The position numbers and the translations under genes are program-made. Of a DNA stretch of 64,000 bases, positions 1 through 10,823 are shown piece after piece (position 1 is the first letter of the stretch; each line of letters opens with the position of its first letter). This stretch comes from Arthrinium phaeospermum. Its lineage: Eukaryota > Ascomycota > Sordariomycetes > Amphisphaeriales > Apiosporaceae. The notes beneath the pieces were generated by a model. That model did not search any database, was not told the origin of the DNA, and was given only the letters and a program-made list of their open reading frames with translations. The DNA lies in contig QYRS01000001.1 in assembly GCA_006503535.1 (NCBI GenBank), forward strand, positions 248,001 to 312,000, given 5' to 3'.

Positions 1-87
1 CCGAGGGTTCCCCTCTCAGTCTGTGTAACACAAAAACACATACTCACACACCCACATCGTGCAAGAACGACCTCGACTAGCTTGCCC

Positions 88-2636
88 ATGATGGCGGCCC
101 AGACGGGCGACCCGCACTCGCACGTCGTGATTCCCATCTCCGACGCCCCGCCCGCCACGTTCTTCGACGAGACGCAATGGCGGGTCCTGTATTCCCTCAT
201 GGACACGGTGATCCCGTCCCTCGCCGCAGCAAGCGACAGCGATGGTGTCCACGACGAAAAGAACCCCGGTCGTCATGACCGCCAAACCGTCCCGAAGGAC
301 GTCTTGGAGGCGCATTACCAAAAGCTCCAGACCTGCCTGCCCAACCCGCCCAGCCGCGAAGCCTTCGCAGCCTACCTAGCCGAGCGGCCGTCGGCGATCC
401 AGGACTTCCGGGACCACCTGACCCGGACCCTCGCGACGCTCTCGCCGGCGGCGCGGGGCCAGCTGGGGACGGTGCTCTACCTGCTCGGGACCAAGGTCGG
501 CAGCTACCCGCTCACGGGCCACGCCCGGCCCTTCTACGAGCTGGCGGCCGACGCGCGGGAGGCGGTGTTGCTGGGGTGGCGGCGGTCGTACCTCACGTCG
601 CTCCGCGGGCTGGCCAAGTCGCTCGGCAGCATCGGGGCCAAGACGTGGGTCCAGACCAGCCCGCTGTTTCGGGAGCTGAGCGGGTACGTCGACGTGCCGG
701 AGGACTACGAGGAGAAGAGGAGGGCCGCGGTTGCTGCCGAAGATAGGCCCCCGCCTGAATACGTATTCAAGCAGTTCGAAGCAGCCTCGACAAGCGGCGA
801 TGGCGGGGAGGAGCCCGCGGTCGTGGAGACGGACGTCGTCATCGTGGGGTCCGGGTGCGGCGGCGGCGTCTGCGCGCGCGTCCTGGCCGAGGCGGGGCAC
901 CGCGTCCTCGTGGTGGAGAAGGGGTACTACTTCCCGCCCTCGCAGCTGCCGATGCGGTCCGACACGGCCGAGACGAACCTGTACCTGAACCGGGGCATCA
1001 TCTCGACCGACGACAACTCCGTCTCGGCCGTGGCGGGGTCCGTCTGGGGCGGCGGCGGCAGCGTCAACTGGGGCGTCTCCCTGCAGACGCCCGACTACAT
1101 ACGGCAGGACTGGGCCGCGAAGCGCGGGCTGGGCTTCTTCGGTACTTCCGAGTTCCAGGAGAGTCTGGATAGGGTGTGCGGCTTCATGGGCGTGTCGGAC
1201 GCGCACGTGCGCCAGAACCACCGGGGCCGGGCCCTGCTCGACGGCGCGGCGCGGCTGGGCTGGACGGCGAGGGTGACGCCGCACAACTCGGGCGGGCGCG
1301 ACCACCACTGCGGGCACTGCCACCTGGGCTGCGGGTCGGGCGGCAAACAGGGGCCGGCCGTCAGCTGGCTGCCGACGGCGGCGCGGGCGGGGGCCGAGTT
1401 CGTCGAGGGGTTCGAGGTCGAGCGCGTCGAGTTTGCGGACTTTGCGGGCGGGAAGCGGGCTTCGGGGGTGAGGGGGACGTGGGTGTCGAGGGATGGGGAG
1501 GGGGGGAATAGCGGGGTCCTCGGCGGGCGGACGGTGCGGGAGGTGAGGATTCGGGCGAGGCGGGTGATTGTGGCGGGGGGGACTTTGTCGAGTCCGTTGC
1601 TACTGAAGCGGAGTGGGCTGGGGGTGAGGCGATCCTGGACATCTCCTGTTTACTGCCAGAGGGTACGATACTGACATTTTCTTCGTGCAGAATCCGCAAA
1701 TAGGGCGGAACCTTTATTTGCATCCTGTCAATATGCTTGGAGCATTTTGGAACGAGGACGTCAATCCTATGGATGGTAAGTCGCAACACCCCTTGACCCT
1801 GAGTCTGTTATGATTCATGGACTGATTTCTCATATTCCCACCCAGGCTGCGCCATCAGCAGCGTCTGTACCAGCCTCGAGAACCTGGACGGTGAGGGTCA
1901 CGGCGTCAAGCTGGAAGGAACTTGCATGGTGGTACGTATCGATATCATCCCCTTTTCTGCTGTCGAAAGTCCAGTCTCTTACAGGAAATAGCCCTACCTC
2001 ATCTATTCGTCGTTCCCCGCGGCCAGCGGCCTCGACTTGAAACTCAAGGCGCTCCGGTTCCGCAACCTCAACACCTTCATCTGCATCCCGCGGGACCGCG
2101 ACACGGGCCGCGTCTACCCCGATCCCCGGACGGGCCAGACGCGCATCGAGTACACGCCCAGCGCCTTCGACCGGGCCCACGTGCTCGAGGGCCTCGTGGC
2201 GCTCGCGCGCATCTGCCGCGCCACGGGGGCCGAGGAGATCCAGCCGTTCCTGCCCGACGTGCCGGCGTTTGTCGTGTCGGCGCCGGTCTCGACCAAGTCG
2301 ACCAGCAACGTGGTGTCCGAAGGGGAGAAGGCGGACGAGGACGAGCGGTTCGAGGAGTGGATCCGACACGTGAGGAGGGTGGGGAATCCGGCGGCGACGA
2401 GTCCGTGGGCTTGTGCGCATCAGATGGGGTCGTGTCGGATGAGTTCCCGCGAAGAGGACGGGGTCGTGGATCCGAGGGGGAAGGTCTGGGGCGTGAGGGA
2501 GGGACTTTACGTGGCGGATGCGAGTGTGTTGCCGAGTGCGACGGGGGTCAATCCGATGGTGACGACGATGGCGGTGGCGGATTGGATTGCGCGGGGGATT
2601 GCGGGGGATCTGGAGGCTCTACGGGGGACTAAATGA
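88..2636 (+). CDS. Long-chain fatty alcohol oxidase (GMC oxidoreductase)
   Basis: FAD-dependent oxidation of long-chain alcohols to aldehydes with O2, normally a peroxisomal or membrane step of fatty-alcohol use. I read four exons: 88-1623, 1691-1775, 1846-1931 and 1992-2636, about 783 residues, the usual family size. The FAD dinucleotide fold (VIVGSGCGGGVCARVLAEAG) is near residue 250, preceded by the long N-terminal region typical of fatty alcohol oxidases rather than short GMC enzymes. A conserved segment NPQIGRNLYLHPV spans the first junction. The C-terminal GMC signature runs from CAHQMGSCRM to VADASVLPSATGVNP. The frame stays open across all three introns (GTGAGG, GTAAGT and GTACGT donors). 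Start chosen at the first ATG of an ATGATG pair; position 91 is equally possible. Little 5' flank is available. Confidence 0.9.
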
Positions 2637-3867
2637 ATGGATGAATGGGATATGGTTTATGGGTGATGAATTCACATGTTCAGACAGGAACCAAATTTGC
2701 TGCATGCCCAGGGTGGTAACATCATGATGCTTCGATTCCAAATGCATCTTGACGTTCTACGATTAAGCCGAGGAAATGCCATTATGGAACGAAGAGCACA
2801 GGTCCAGACTGTGACTTTGACCATGGCGTTCATTTGCTATGTTGTGCTGTCTGTTGGTGAACCTGTTCGCCAAGATTACAATGTCTCAAAGCGGGTAGAT
2901 CGATGTCTTGTCATACCCCGGATAGGAGAACGAGAATAATGGGATCCAACAGCCCGGTCATGGATCTTATCTATGCATGCAATCGAGATCACAATCTGGA
3001 GACGATTGATTTGGAGTGGGAGCAGATGGACAAGGTCCATACCGCTCTGTGCCCGAATCCGCAGCAGTATAGCAGATTCAGGATCAGAGCACCAGGACGT
3101 ACATATTTGCATAACCATCTCACACAACCTTTTTGACCATGCCCAAATCTTGCATCCACGTTATCACCGAGATCCTTCCTTGGACTACGGGGTATGTATT
3201 GTCCTAATCAGGTAGAGTTTAATTGGCACTTATTTGGTTGCAAAGGAGGTTATTGCGAAGTTGGGTAAACAGTTGATCGCAGATAGGTCGTGCGGCCGCA
3301 CCGATCTTGGACATCGTCTCTGGAATATGCATGACTAAGATTGTTACAGGAGAAAATGAGGTCATACCAGGATATATTTCACAGAGAGTGAATTACCTCC
3401 ATGTGTGTCTTGAGATCTCGGTGGGAACCTGTCTGTGCAACGAACGTGGCCCAATCTCCTTCATCTAAGACATCGATTTACCAACCAATCACAAATCCAG
3501 ATTGCATGGATCCGTATGGATTGGATATGCGTGCAACTTGGACTAGAGACTGCCCGCAGAAGAACCCTTTTCCACCTACCGAGACATGTGCTGGGAGTAG
3601 AGGGAAGGACGGAACAAATACAGGAGAAGTTCGTCCGGGTTGTAGGTCGGGAGAGACTCTGTTTGCAATTTTCGAAAACATAAACTAGTGAAAGTGGTAA
3701 CTAGACTGCTCAGACCAAACAAGTCTCTGCTCCCCTGCGATGGCTATATAAGATGCCAGACCAGCCCTATCATTTGGACTTTGAACTATTCTCACTTATG
3801 CTCGTGCATCACAGTTAGCCCTCCTGAACCTCTTTGAACTCTTATCCATTTCACGCTATTCCCAATC
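2637..3867. other. Intergenic region with a TATA-like promoter
   Basis: I see no convincing gene in this 1.2 kb; the open frames are short and lack recognisable features. The right end looks like a promoter: TATATAA sits near 3745, about 120 bases before the start codon of the secreted-peptide gene. Confidence 0.5.
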
Positions 3868-4411
3868 ATGCACCCCTCAGACTTCCTCATCGGCACGCTC
3901 TTGAGCAGTGCCGCCGTTTTGGCCGCACCTACCCCAGGAAAGGACCACAACACGAAGTAAGTAATCACATACCCACACCACAGTTCTGCATGATGAACAA
4001 CAAACTGACAAGCAGATACAGGGTCGAGTACGAGGTGGACGTTGATCTGGTCAATGCCATTTACCAAATGGCCTACGGTGCAAAGGATCCGCACAGCGAG
4101 TACGCTGCCGGTCAAGAGTCAGTTCCCATTTACCAAGACAATCCATCTCTACGGCAGTCATCCTAACAACGACGAAGAAGTCCCCCCAAGATGTACAAAG
4201 CAGAGAAGCGAGATGCTGGAGATCTGGAAAAGCGACGGAACCCGCTGGCTACCGCGGGCAAGGTTGTCGTAGGTGTAGCTGCCGCGCCTGTGGTCATCAC
4301 GTAAGTAACTCCGACAGAGGTCTGCGTAGTGTAGCAGAGCCCTTACTGACAGCTTGGAATGACAGGGTTGGAGCCCTGGCATCGCTTCTGAGACTGGTGG
4401 GGAGGGTGTAG
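3868..4411 (+). CDS. Small secreted precursor with KR (kexin-type) sites
   Basis: No family recognised. I read four exons: 3868-3956, 4016-4117, 4178-4300 and 4366-4411, 119 residues. The N-terminus is a clear signal peptide (MHPSDFLIGTLLSSAAVLAAP). A mid region rich in Tyr, Asp and Glu follows. Two Lys-Arg sites then occur eight residues apart (AEKR, DLEKR), and the protein ends in a segment of about 35 residues that is almost wholly Ala, Val, Leu and Gly plus a few basic residues. KR sites are classic Kex2 cleavage points, so the C-terminal peptide may be released in the secretory pathway; that is inference. Introns have GTAAGT, GTCAGT and GTAAGT donors, and the second has a CTAAC branch site. 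The third acceptor could be 3 bases later. A TATATAA box lies upstream. Confidence 0.6.
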
Positions 4412-5227
4412 AAGCGCTGGATGCTTGTATATTTAGGAGGACAGTGTCTAGAGCTACTTCGAGGCTGGAACTGCGAATCATAGAAGGAGGAACCACCGTA
4501 GGGCTTTGGCAATTCGTTATGTGTACTATACTATAATATTATATAGAGTTTTAATACGACTTCATGTTTGAAAAACTGCAAAAATGCGTATATACGTCAA
4601 TAGATATAATCTTGAGATCCTGTTTTGTTATATTAAATCGAACATTGCTGTTAGCCTATAAATCCGCAGTGGGTTGCTCCTCGTTCTACACAGAAGGACG
4701 TTGGCATAAAACTTTGTGACCGCCTTTCCCTAAATTAATAACGTCCCGCAACTCTCCCACATAGCCAGCCACCTGTGTCGGCCTCTAGTCATCTACGCAA
4801 CACCGGTACATAATATGTAGCGGTCGAAGTCATCGATGAGTGTGGCGCGTTCCCGCTTCCGACATCCCGGAAACTAGATTATAAACAGAAGGATACGAAC
4901 GAAAGATTGGTGGCTGTACGGACCTCTTATTTGCAATTGTCTCCGGCAGAGTGAGACATTGGTCTTTTCCTGAAAATCTAGGCGGTTTCGTGATTGAAGG
5001 GATATATATTTATGTCTTAGCTATTCCTGTATCAAGGGATGTCGTAATATCGTCTCTTGACTTCAATATTGCGAATCTGGCCTCAAAGCCTGGAACGCAT
5101 AAAATGCTAGCCTGGTATGGTGATCTTGGAACCGTGCCCAGTATTATTAACGTCGGGGAAGCAGAACACCCAGGCCATCTACTTGGTATCCAGGTCCAAA
5201 CTTGACAACACACTTAGTTGCTATAAT
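4412..5227. other. Intergenic, no gene seen
   Basis: The sequence just after the peptide gene is AT-rich (4530-4640). I see no gene. The right end is the presumed promoter of the ankyrin gene. Confidence 0.5.
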
Positions 5228-6712
5228 ATGGCATCCACGATGATAATTATGTCTGGAAACCATGCACGAAACAGCAATACCTCACTACCAAGCTACGTCC
5301 CAGAACAGCTAAAACACTCACTTTTCGACGCAGCGCGAACCGGCAATGCCGATTCCCTTGAATCCGGCCTCCGACAGCATGAAGAAGCAATCCACGTCAC
5401 GAATGCCGAAGATGGGTTCACGTTGCTACACGCCGCTACCAACGCAGGGCAGCGGTACATCGTGAACCTCCTTATTAAAAACAATACCAATCTAGACGTT
5501 ATCAGCCGGGCCGGGTACACGGCTCTGATGCTGGCGACGGCGGGGCACCGTCCGTATATCATGGCCGATCTCATCGAGGCCGGGGCCAGCCCGGACGGGG
5601 ATCACCGACGCCTGCAATCCCAGGGCTGCCTGCACATCGCAGCCGCTCACGATGACCAGGGGGATATGGGCCCGCTCCATATGCTTCTGATACGAGGTGC
5701 CAACGTCAACGCCAAGGATGCAGAAGGGCGCACTCCGTTACATGTGGCGGTCAGGAATGAGCGGCTTCAGGCCGCCAAGGCTCTCGTGGCGTTTAGAGCA
5801 GACCCCAGAGTCGCCGACAAGCAGGGGCAAACGGCCCACGACTACGCCAGCGAGTTGCCAGAGCAGTCTAGCGCCGTTTGGACGACTATCATCGAGCATT
5901 GGGGGAAGCCAAGGAAGCAACGTAGCGTCAGAAGGTCCTTCGAGCAGATGACGGCTCTAAGGCGCAACTGGCGAGGCCAGTTCCGGGGCATGACCTTTGG
6001 CGGTCTTCTGGGTTCGCCCGACGGCCAATTCGACTGGGTCTACGTGCTCTCGCGAGTAAGCGGCCTGGAGCTTTCCCGGTCCGCCTACGCAAGCGCGACG
6101 GACCGCCCCCAAGAGCCGCGGGAATTCTGCCAAGACTGGAGACCCGGCCTCAGGTCTCACGACGCGTTGCTAAAGTACGCTCTATCGATCCCGATCGAAT
6201 TCATCGCCAACAGGGAAGACCTCCTTCTCGACCACCTGCTTCACCGATGCAGCCATGGCTTCGGCCTGGCCTCGCACAAAGTCTTGGAGCGGCTGCTCCA
6301 GCTCGGCGCGGACCCCAGCGCGGTGCTTCCTATACGGGAGCACGCCAGGTTCCACCCCACGCCGCTGGACGACGGCTACTTGGTGCTGCACGGGCACGGG
6401 TTCACGCCCCTGCACGTGGCGGTGTCGCGGGTCGCGCGGAATGGGACGGTGCAGCTGCTCCTCGACCACGGCGCCGACATGGAAGCGCGCACCGACGAGG
6501 GCTTGACGCCGTTTCTCCTGGCCGCCCAGCGGGGCAGCCACGCCGATTGCGAAGTGTTGATTGCGCGGGGCGCGGATGTCGACGCGCGCGCGCACGACGG
6601 GCGGTCGGTGTACGATATCCTTCGGGGTCCTGAGGGGGGCTTTCCGATGTGGCCGGACAGCATGAGTGGGAGGAGGAAGATCGAGGCTTATCTCGGGAAA
6701 CGGCAACATTGA
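5228..6712 (+). CDS. Ankyrin repeat protein
   Basis: An intronless gene of 494 residues. Ankyrin repeats with the TPLHxA pattern form two blocks: about residues 60-205 (GFTLLHAATNAG, GYTALMLATAG, GRTPLHVAVRNERLQAAKAL) and about 390-465 (GFTPLHVAVS, GLTPFLLAAQRGSHADCEVLI). The 180-residue stretch between them shows no domain I know. There is no signal peptide or membrane segment, so it is probably a cytosolic or nuclear protein-interaction scaffold. The frame is open upstream to 5117, but that part contains no repeat; ATG 5228 starts just before the first helical segment. Unlike the two ankyrin genes at 45-55 kb it has no visible DNA-binding domain and no small membrane-protein partner. Partner and pathway unknown. 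Confidence 0.85.
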   Translation: MASTMIIMSGNHARNSNTSLPSYVPEQLKHSLFDAARTGNADSLESGLRQHEEAIHVTNAEDGFTLLHAATNAGQRYIVNLLIKNNTNLDVISRAGYTALMLATAGHRPYIMADLIEAGASPDGDHRRLQSQGCLHIAAAHDDQGDMGPLHMLLIRGANVNAKDAEGRTPLHVAVRNERLQAAKALVAFRADPRVADKQGQTAHDYASELPEQSSAVWTTIIEHWGKPRKQRSVRRSFEQMTALRRNWRGQFRGMTFGGLLGSPDGQFDWVYVLSRVSGLELSRSAYASATDRPQEPREFCQDWRPGLRSHDALLKYALSIPIEFIANREDLLLDHLLHRCSHGFGLASHKVLERLLQLGADPSAVLPIREHARFHPTPLDDGYLVLHGHGFTPLHVAVSRVARNGTVQLLLDHGADMEARTDEGLTPFLLAAQRGSHADCEVLIARGADVDARAHDGRSVYDILRGPEGGFPMWPDSMSGRRKIEAYLGKRQH

Positions 6713-7455
6713 AGGTAGAGTCGGTGGACGGACTTGGATGGACACTGATAGCGGTACATTGAAGGTTACAAAGAACCCAGTGGTAGCTTCTTCTTGACCA
6801 GCTAGCAATCTCAAAAAAAGACAGTTCGACTTCAATTCAAATGCCCGGCTGTGTTGCTGTGACCAAGTGGTTTGCGACGGAAAGCTTCGTAACGAGTCCA
6901 TTGCCGACCAAGTAGTATACCAGGTCACAATGAATGAGTATCAGCTCCATGCGTAACAGCATCTCAGTGTTTTAGTGTAGTCCTGCATCAGATGATTGTC
7001 GACTGGAGTAAACAAGGGGCGGCAGGGATGGGACGATGGAAAGACGGAGCATTAGGGGAAAAGCGCAGCTGCCCCTCGCCCGATTGAGGAGCAAACTTAC
7101 CATATGGAATGATTCCGGTGGAGGTTTGCACACGAGGGTCGACCGTGATGTCGCATTAACCTAAAAATGCTTCCGCGCATCTCGCTGTGGACCATCGGAG
7201 GAGGTCGGCCTCCTTGACTCCCTCCAACTCCCAACCAACCAACCTCAAAATTGCTGGGCTACCCCGCGGCCAGGGCTGCCAGCATTGCATTGACTCTTTG
7301 ATTATCCGGGGTGCAACCACCTCTGCCAGCACTTGACACGGCCCCTAACACAGATTTACCCGGGACAACCACGGGGAGGAGGGGCCAGAGGAGGATCGAG
7401 AGAGTCGGGATGGTCCCGACTACCGCCCCACCATCGTCAAGCTGGTCGTGCCTCT
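6713..7455. other. Intergenic, no gene seen
   Basis: No gene seen. From about 7413 the sequence starts to resemble 9257 onward, which marks the left edge of the duplicated promoter block. Confidence 0.5.
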
Positions 7456-7457
7456 TA

Positions 7458-7638
7458 TCCCCTTGATTGCCAAATACCGCAATAGTTGTGGGGCGATTCT
7501 ATACTTCAACTTCTGTTGTTACCTGCGCGCGTCACAAGTCCTCGACGGCGTGAACTCTCACCATCCGAGCATATCTGATATTCTGATTTGACCGGAAGCT
7601 GTCCCCACTTCTATTGCGGTATTTGGCAATCAAGGGGA
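7458..7638. mobile_element. MITE-like 181-bp element with 28-bp perfect TIRs
   Basis: Bases 7458-7485 (TCCCCTTGATTGCCAAATAC and on) are the exact reverse complement of 7611-7638. The element is flanked by TA on both sides (7456-7457 and 7639-7640), as expected for a Tc1/mariner-type target duplication. The interior holds no open frame, so it would be non-autonomous. The duplicated block at 9257-10007 has the same flanks joined at a single TA (9303-9304), which is an empty site. It lies about 600 bases upstream of the secreted-protein start at 8236. Confidence 0.8.
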
Positions 7639-8235
7639 TACCCCACACCTGATCTAACTGGTCAAGAAGCTTGGTCAGCCAAAGTGGGCAGACGGGAAAA
7701 CAAGGTTTCCCGCCTTAAACTGATCCCCAGCCTCCGCTGTCAAACGGCGGTCCGATACGATGACACCACCAACCCCTGTCCTGACCAATCTGCATGCATC
7801 AACCATTCTGGCAAGGGAAGTGCAGTCTTGGGGTTCCGTTCGGGGATCCAACCATGACAAAGGCACGCGCATGAGTCGTCGCGTTGAAAACGGGGTCCAA
7901 CGCCGAGGCGGGGTGACAACCAGACGGCGAGGCCTTCCCGTTGCGGGAAATGATGCCACATTTTAGGGTGCCGCGCATTGACCGCAGCCCGGTATTGGTG
8001 CGTTGCACTCGGCATTCGAGCCCAGGTGGGCAGACTGGCCTGCAGGATGGCCATTTGATGATACGAGAAAAATGTCAATGGGAACCTGCACCCGCCGATA
8101 AAAGATGCCAAATGGCCCCGTCCTTTGCTTGTGGGATTATTCCAATCCATCCTCCTCCCCCTTATCACCAACTAACGTCAAATCCATCTTGTCTAATATT
8201 ACCTCGCTTCCACCGTCCAAACATCGCCGCCCAAC

Positions 8236-8421
8236 ATGCAGTTCAGCCTCAGCACCCTCTTCGCCGCCCTGGCCATGACCTCGATGGCCGCGGCCCAGAA
8301 CGGCCTGTGCATCGAAAAGGGCGCCGCCGCCTGCTCCGGCGAGTACCCCCAGGAGTGCGCGACGGGCACCGGGACCGGCGTCGTCTTCAGGGCCTGCTGC
8401 CTGTCCACCGTCGAGTGCTGA
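8236..8421 (+). CDS. Small secreted cysteine-rich protein, copy A
   Basis: 61 residues. It has a signal peptide (MQFSLSTLFAALAMTSMAAA, cleaved about residue 20) and a mature part of about 41 residues with six cysteines spaced C-x7-C-x7-C-x12-CC-x5-C, which suggests three disulfides. The paralog at 9816 has exactly the same spacing. No family recognised; its size and cysteine content fit a secreted effector-like or antimicrobial-like peptide, but nothing in the sequence proves this. The coding part is a single exon. A probable intron (8450-8521, GTGAGT to CTAG) lies in the 3' untranslated region. A TAAAAGA box near 8099 may be the TATA element. Confidence 0.8.
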   Translation: MQFSLSTLFAALAMTSMAAAQNGLCIEKGAAACSGEYPQECATGTGTGVVFRACCLSTVEC

Positions 8422-8449
8422 GGGCCATGTATTCCCGGCTGCTTACACT

Positions 8450-8521
8450 GTGAGTGAATGTTGTGGTCTTACCCAGTCCCCCCCTTCTTTTCTGACAGTC
8501 TGTTTTCTTTTGTTCCCCTAG
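8450..8521 (+). other. Probable 3'-UTR intron of secreted protein A
   Basis: The donor GTGAGTG starts 29 bases after the stop codon and the pyrimidine-rich acceptor TTCCCCTAG ends at 8521. The paralog has an intron-like segment at the equivalent place, and the bases after both acceptors match (TGCCGGCCC against TGCCCGTCG). This conservation supports real splicing. Confidence 0.55.
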
Positions 8522-9256
8522 TGCCGGCCCATCTTATTGAACATTGCTCCACAGCAACCTGTATCCATTTGACGACGTCGTGGTTTGTAATACCGCGGTT
8601 GGGGTGCTCTTCGCACAACAGACGCGACTTTGGAAGTGGTATTTGGGACGGGAAGCTCGCCGGATATTATGAGTACATAGTTGATATATTATGATTACGT
8701 ACATGTACAATTTCCGTTACGGGAAGGTTCAACTGTTGAACTGGTGTGCATACTTGCTGATTGAACACCCCCCTTTTGTTCCAGACCCTGGGATTTCTTT
8801 ACGTAGGCGTGTACTTCCATGGCCAACCATTCGAGCCATATTATTTGGTAGATGATAGATGGTACTAACTCCTGTTGAATCGGCTCTTGTAAGGTTGTAG
8901 ACATCTCACTTTCGTACAATGCCGATTTATCAGAGATCCGACTAATGCCAAACCTACTAAACAGGAAAAATGGGTTGACCGGCATCACAAATGCTGATGT
9001 CGAAAAAGCGGCGCGGTAAGTTAAATCCTTTGCGAGAAATATTAAGTTCCAGGAACGGAAGCCAACCACATCTGAAGTATTATGAGGACTGAACTGGAGA
9101 GTGTACGATAAAGTATCAGAGGAGGCTTTTGATTTGATTCGGACCTGAAATGCGTAGCACAGTCTAGTATACAACACGTGTGCATGGGACGTTCCTGCAG
9201 CAGCTGCTCAAGATCGCAGGGACAACCGTCCGCCTCGCTACTTAGGAAATAAAAGT
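8522..9256. other. Intergenic, no gene seen
   Basis: 3' flank of secreted protein A and spacer before the second copy of the duplicated block. No convincing gene. Confidence 0.5.
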
Positions 9257-10007
9257 GTCCGACTCCCGCCCGCCCCACCACCGCCAAGCTTGTCGTGCCC
9301 GTTATGCCCCACCGCTTGATCGAACTTATTAAGAATATTGGCCGGACAACAGGGTTTCCCGCACCCTGCCCCTGGCAGCCTTGCATTGTAATTACATATA
9401 ATACTCCGTCTAAGGTCCCCGTTCCGGGATCCAATCAAGGCAACGCATGGGCACGCATGAGCCGTAGCTTCAAAAAAGGGGGCCAACTCCGGCGCGGGGT
9501 AACAACCGGGCGGGGCGGTTTACCCGTTACGGGAAAGGATGCCATGCCACGCATTACTTGTAGCCACCTCCCGGCATCGGTGCGTTGCATTCGGCATTGG
9601 AGCCCAGGTGGGCAGGCAGGCGTGTGCAGGACAGATATAACCTTCCTAATCATACGAGCAACCCCAATAGGAGCCCGTCTTTAAAAGACGACAAATCCCC
9701 CCCCTTTTGGTTTGCCCTCCTCATCTCTTCACCACAATTTTTCATTAAAACCCTCCTCATCTCTTCACTTCATTAAAACCCCAATTTCACTTCCACCACC
9801 AAAACCACCGCCGACATGCAGTTCAGCCTCAGCTCCCTCTTCGCCGCCCTGGCCCTGGCCTCGGTCGCCGCCGCCCAGAACGGCCGGTGCATCCAGAAGG
9901 GCGCCGCCGCCTGCTCGGGCCAGTACCCCAAGGAGTGCGCGCTCTCCAGCGGCACCGGCGGCAGCTCCGTCACTTGCTGCCTGTCCAGCGTGACCTGCAC
10001 TCAGTAG
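9257..10007 (+). repeat. Tandem duplication, copy B (empty-site copy)
   Basis: Second copy of the promoter and secreted-protein block. It keeps the same order of matching segments as 7413-8421 but lacks the inverted-repeat element: the sequence runs through a single TA at 9303-9304. Confidence 0.8.
9816..10007 (+). CDS. Small secreted cysteine-rich protein, copy B
   Basis: 63 residues, paralog of the gene at 8236. The signal peptide is nearly identical (MQFSLSSLFAALALASVAAA) and the mature part has the same cysteine pattern C-x7-C-x7-C-x12-CC-x5-C. It shares the GAAAC-type loop segment (KGAAACSG) with copy A, while the x12 loop and the C-terminal two residues (TQ) differ. The coding part is one exon. 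TTTAAAAGACG near 9680 may be the TATA element. Like its twin it has a probable intron just after the stop codon. Function unknown; secretion is the only firm inference. Confidence 0.82.
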   Translation: MQFSLSSLFAALALASVAAAQNGRCIQKGAAACSGQYPKECALSSGTGGSSVTCCLSSVTCTQ

Positions 10008-10029
10008 TGATAGAACGCCGATTGCCCAG

Positions 10030-10093
10030 GTACTTGATATCCTAGCGGCCCGTCTGTGTGGTCTTGAACATCTTTCCTGACAATCCTCTCCAG
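10030..10093 (+). other. Probable 3'-UTR intron of secreted protein B
   Basis: The donor GTACTTG lies 22 bases after the stop codon and the acceptor CTCTCCAG ends at 10093. Its position matches the 3'-UTR intron of the paralog. Confidence 0.5.
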
Positions 10094-10823
10094 TGCCCGT
10101 CGGGTCGCAAAAGTCCGCCCAGCCAACAGATTATGCTCCATTCGATGAAAGCCTGCTAGGAATACCGCTGCTAGGGAGCGCTTTTTGGGAAATTATAGCC
10201 GCGCGGGCAGCATCGATCCGTGACGGGAAGCAGACGCGGGTGTTGAGACGGCATGCGGGGCGGGGAAGTTCGCCGTATATATAGGTACTTGTGCACATAC
10301 TTATATGGTTACCAGCCAGATGTACATATTGCGCGACGGCACCGTTTCAACCGTTCAACTCCGATTTCTGCCTCTTCTGTGTCGTGAAAGACTACTCTAT
10401 CCGAGGGCTGCAAGTTCCTGCGCTGCTCTGCCGCTTGCTTGGCCGCCGGTTTCCCAGGTTCCCCCGGTTCCCAGCCCTGTCATCTGCACGGCCATCCAGG
10501 AACAGACGACAGGTGGGTACGCCAGCATCTTGTGAATGGTCGGATCGTGTGCGTTGCCCAATCTGCTCTAGTGCATAATACCACCTCACCCTGTGTTGGC
10601 AGGGGGTCAGCATGCGCCACCGAACCAACCCCGGCAGCGGTGTCCGGTCCCCCGTGATCAGAAAACGTCCCTTCTTTCAACCGCTCTTCAATCAATATCC
10701 ATCGACGTCTGGTAGGGTGTGCGAAGAAGTCTGTGTCTCAACAAACGTGCTGTATCTTCTTGCCCCTACTGGCTGACTAGAACCGATTGCTATTGCTGTA
10801 CATCTTGGTACCGACTCTTTACG
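10094..10823. other. Intergenic, no gene seen
   Basis: 3' flank of secreted protein B and presumed promoter of the Zn2Cys6 gene. No gene recognised. Confidence 0.5.

Larger units (their letters stand above)
7413..8421 (+). repeat. Tandem duplication, copy A (promoter plus secreted-protein gene)
   Basis: This block matches 9257-10007 at many points in the same order. Matches include CGACTACCGCCCCACCAT against CGACTCCCGCCCGCCCCA, the GGATCCAA segment near 7850/9430, the GCATGAG segment near 7870/9457, the GTGCGTTGCA segment near 8000/9580 and AGCCCAGGTGGGCAG near 8020/9600, followed by the two paralogous genes. Copy A is longer mainly because of the inverted-repeat insertion at 7458-7638. The divergence suggests the duplication is not recent. 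Confidence 0.8.

Noticed and set aside
376..1323. Long minus-strand open frame opposite the fatty alcohol oxidase
   Set aside because: Arg/Pro/Val-rich shadow of a GC-rich gene; no motif, and the plus-strand product is clearly homologous to a known family.
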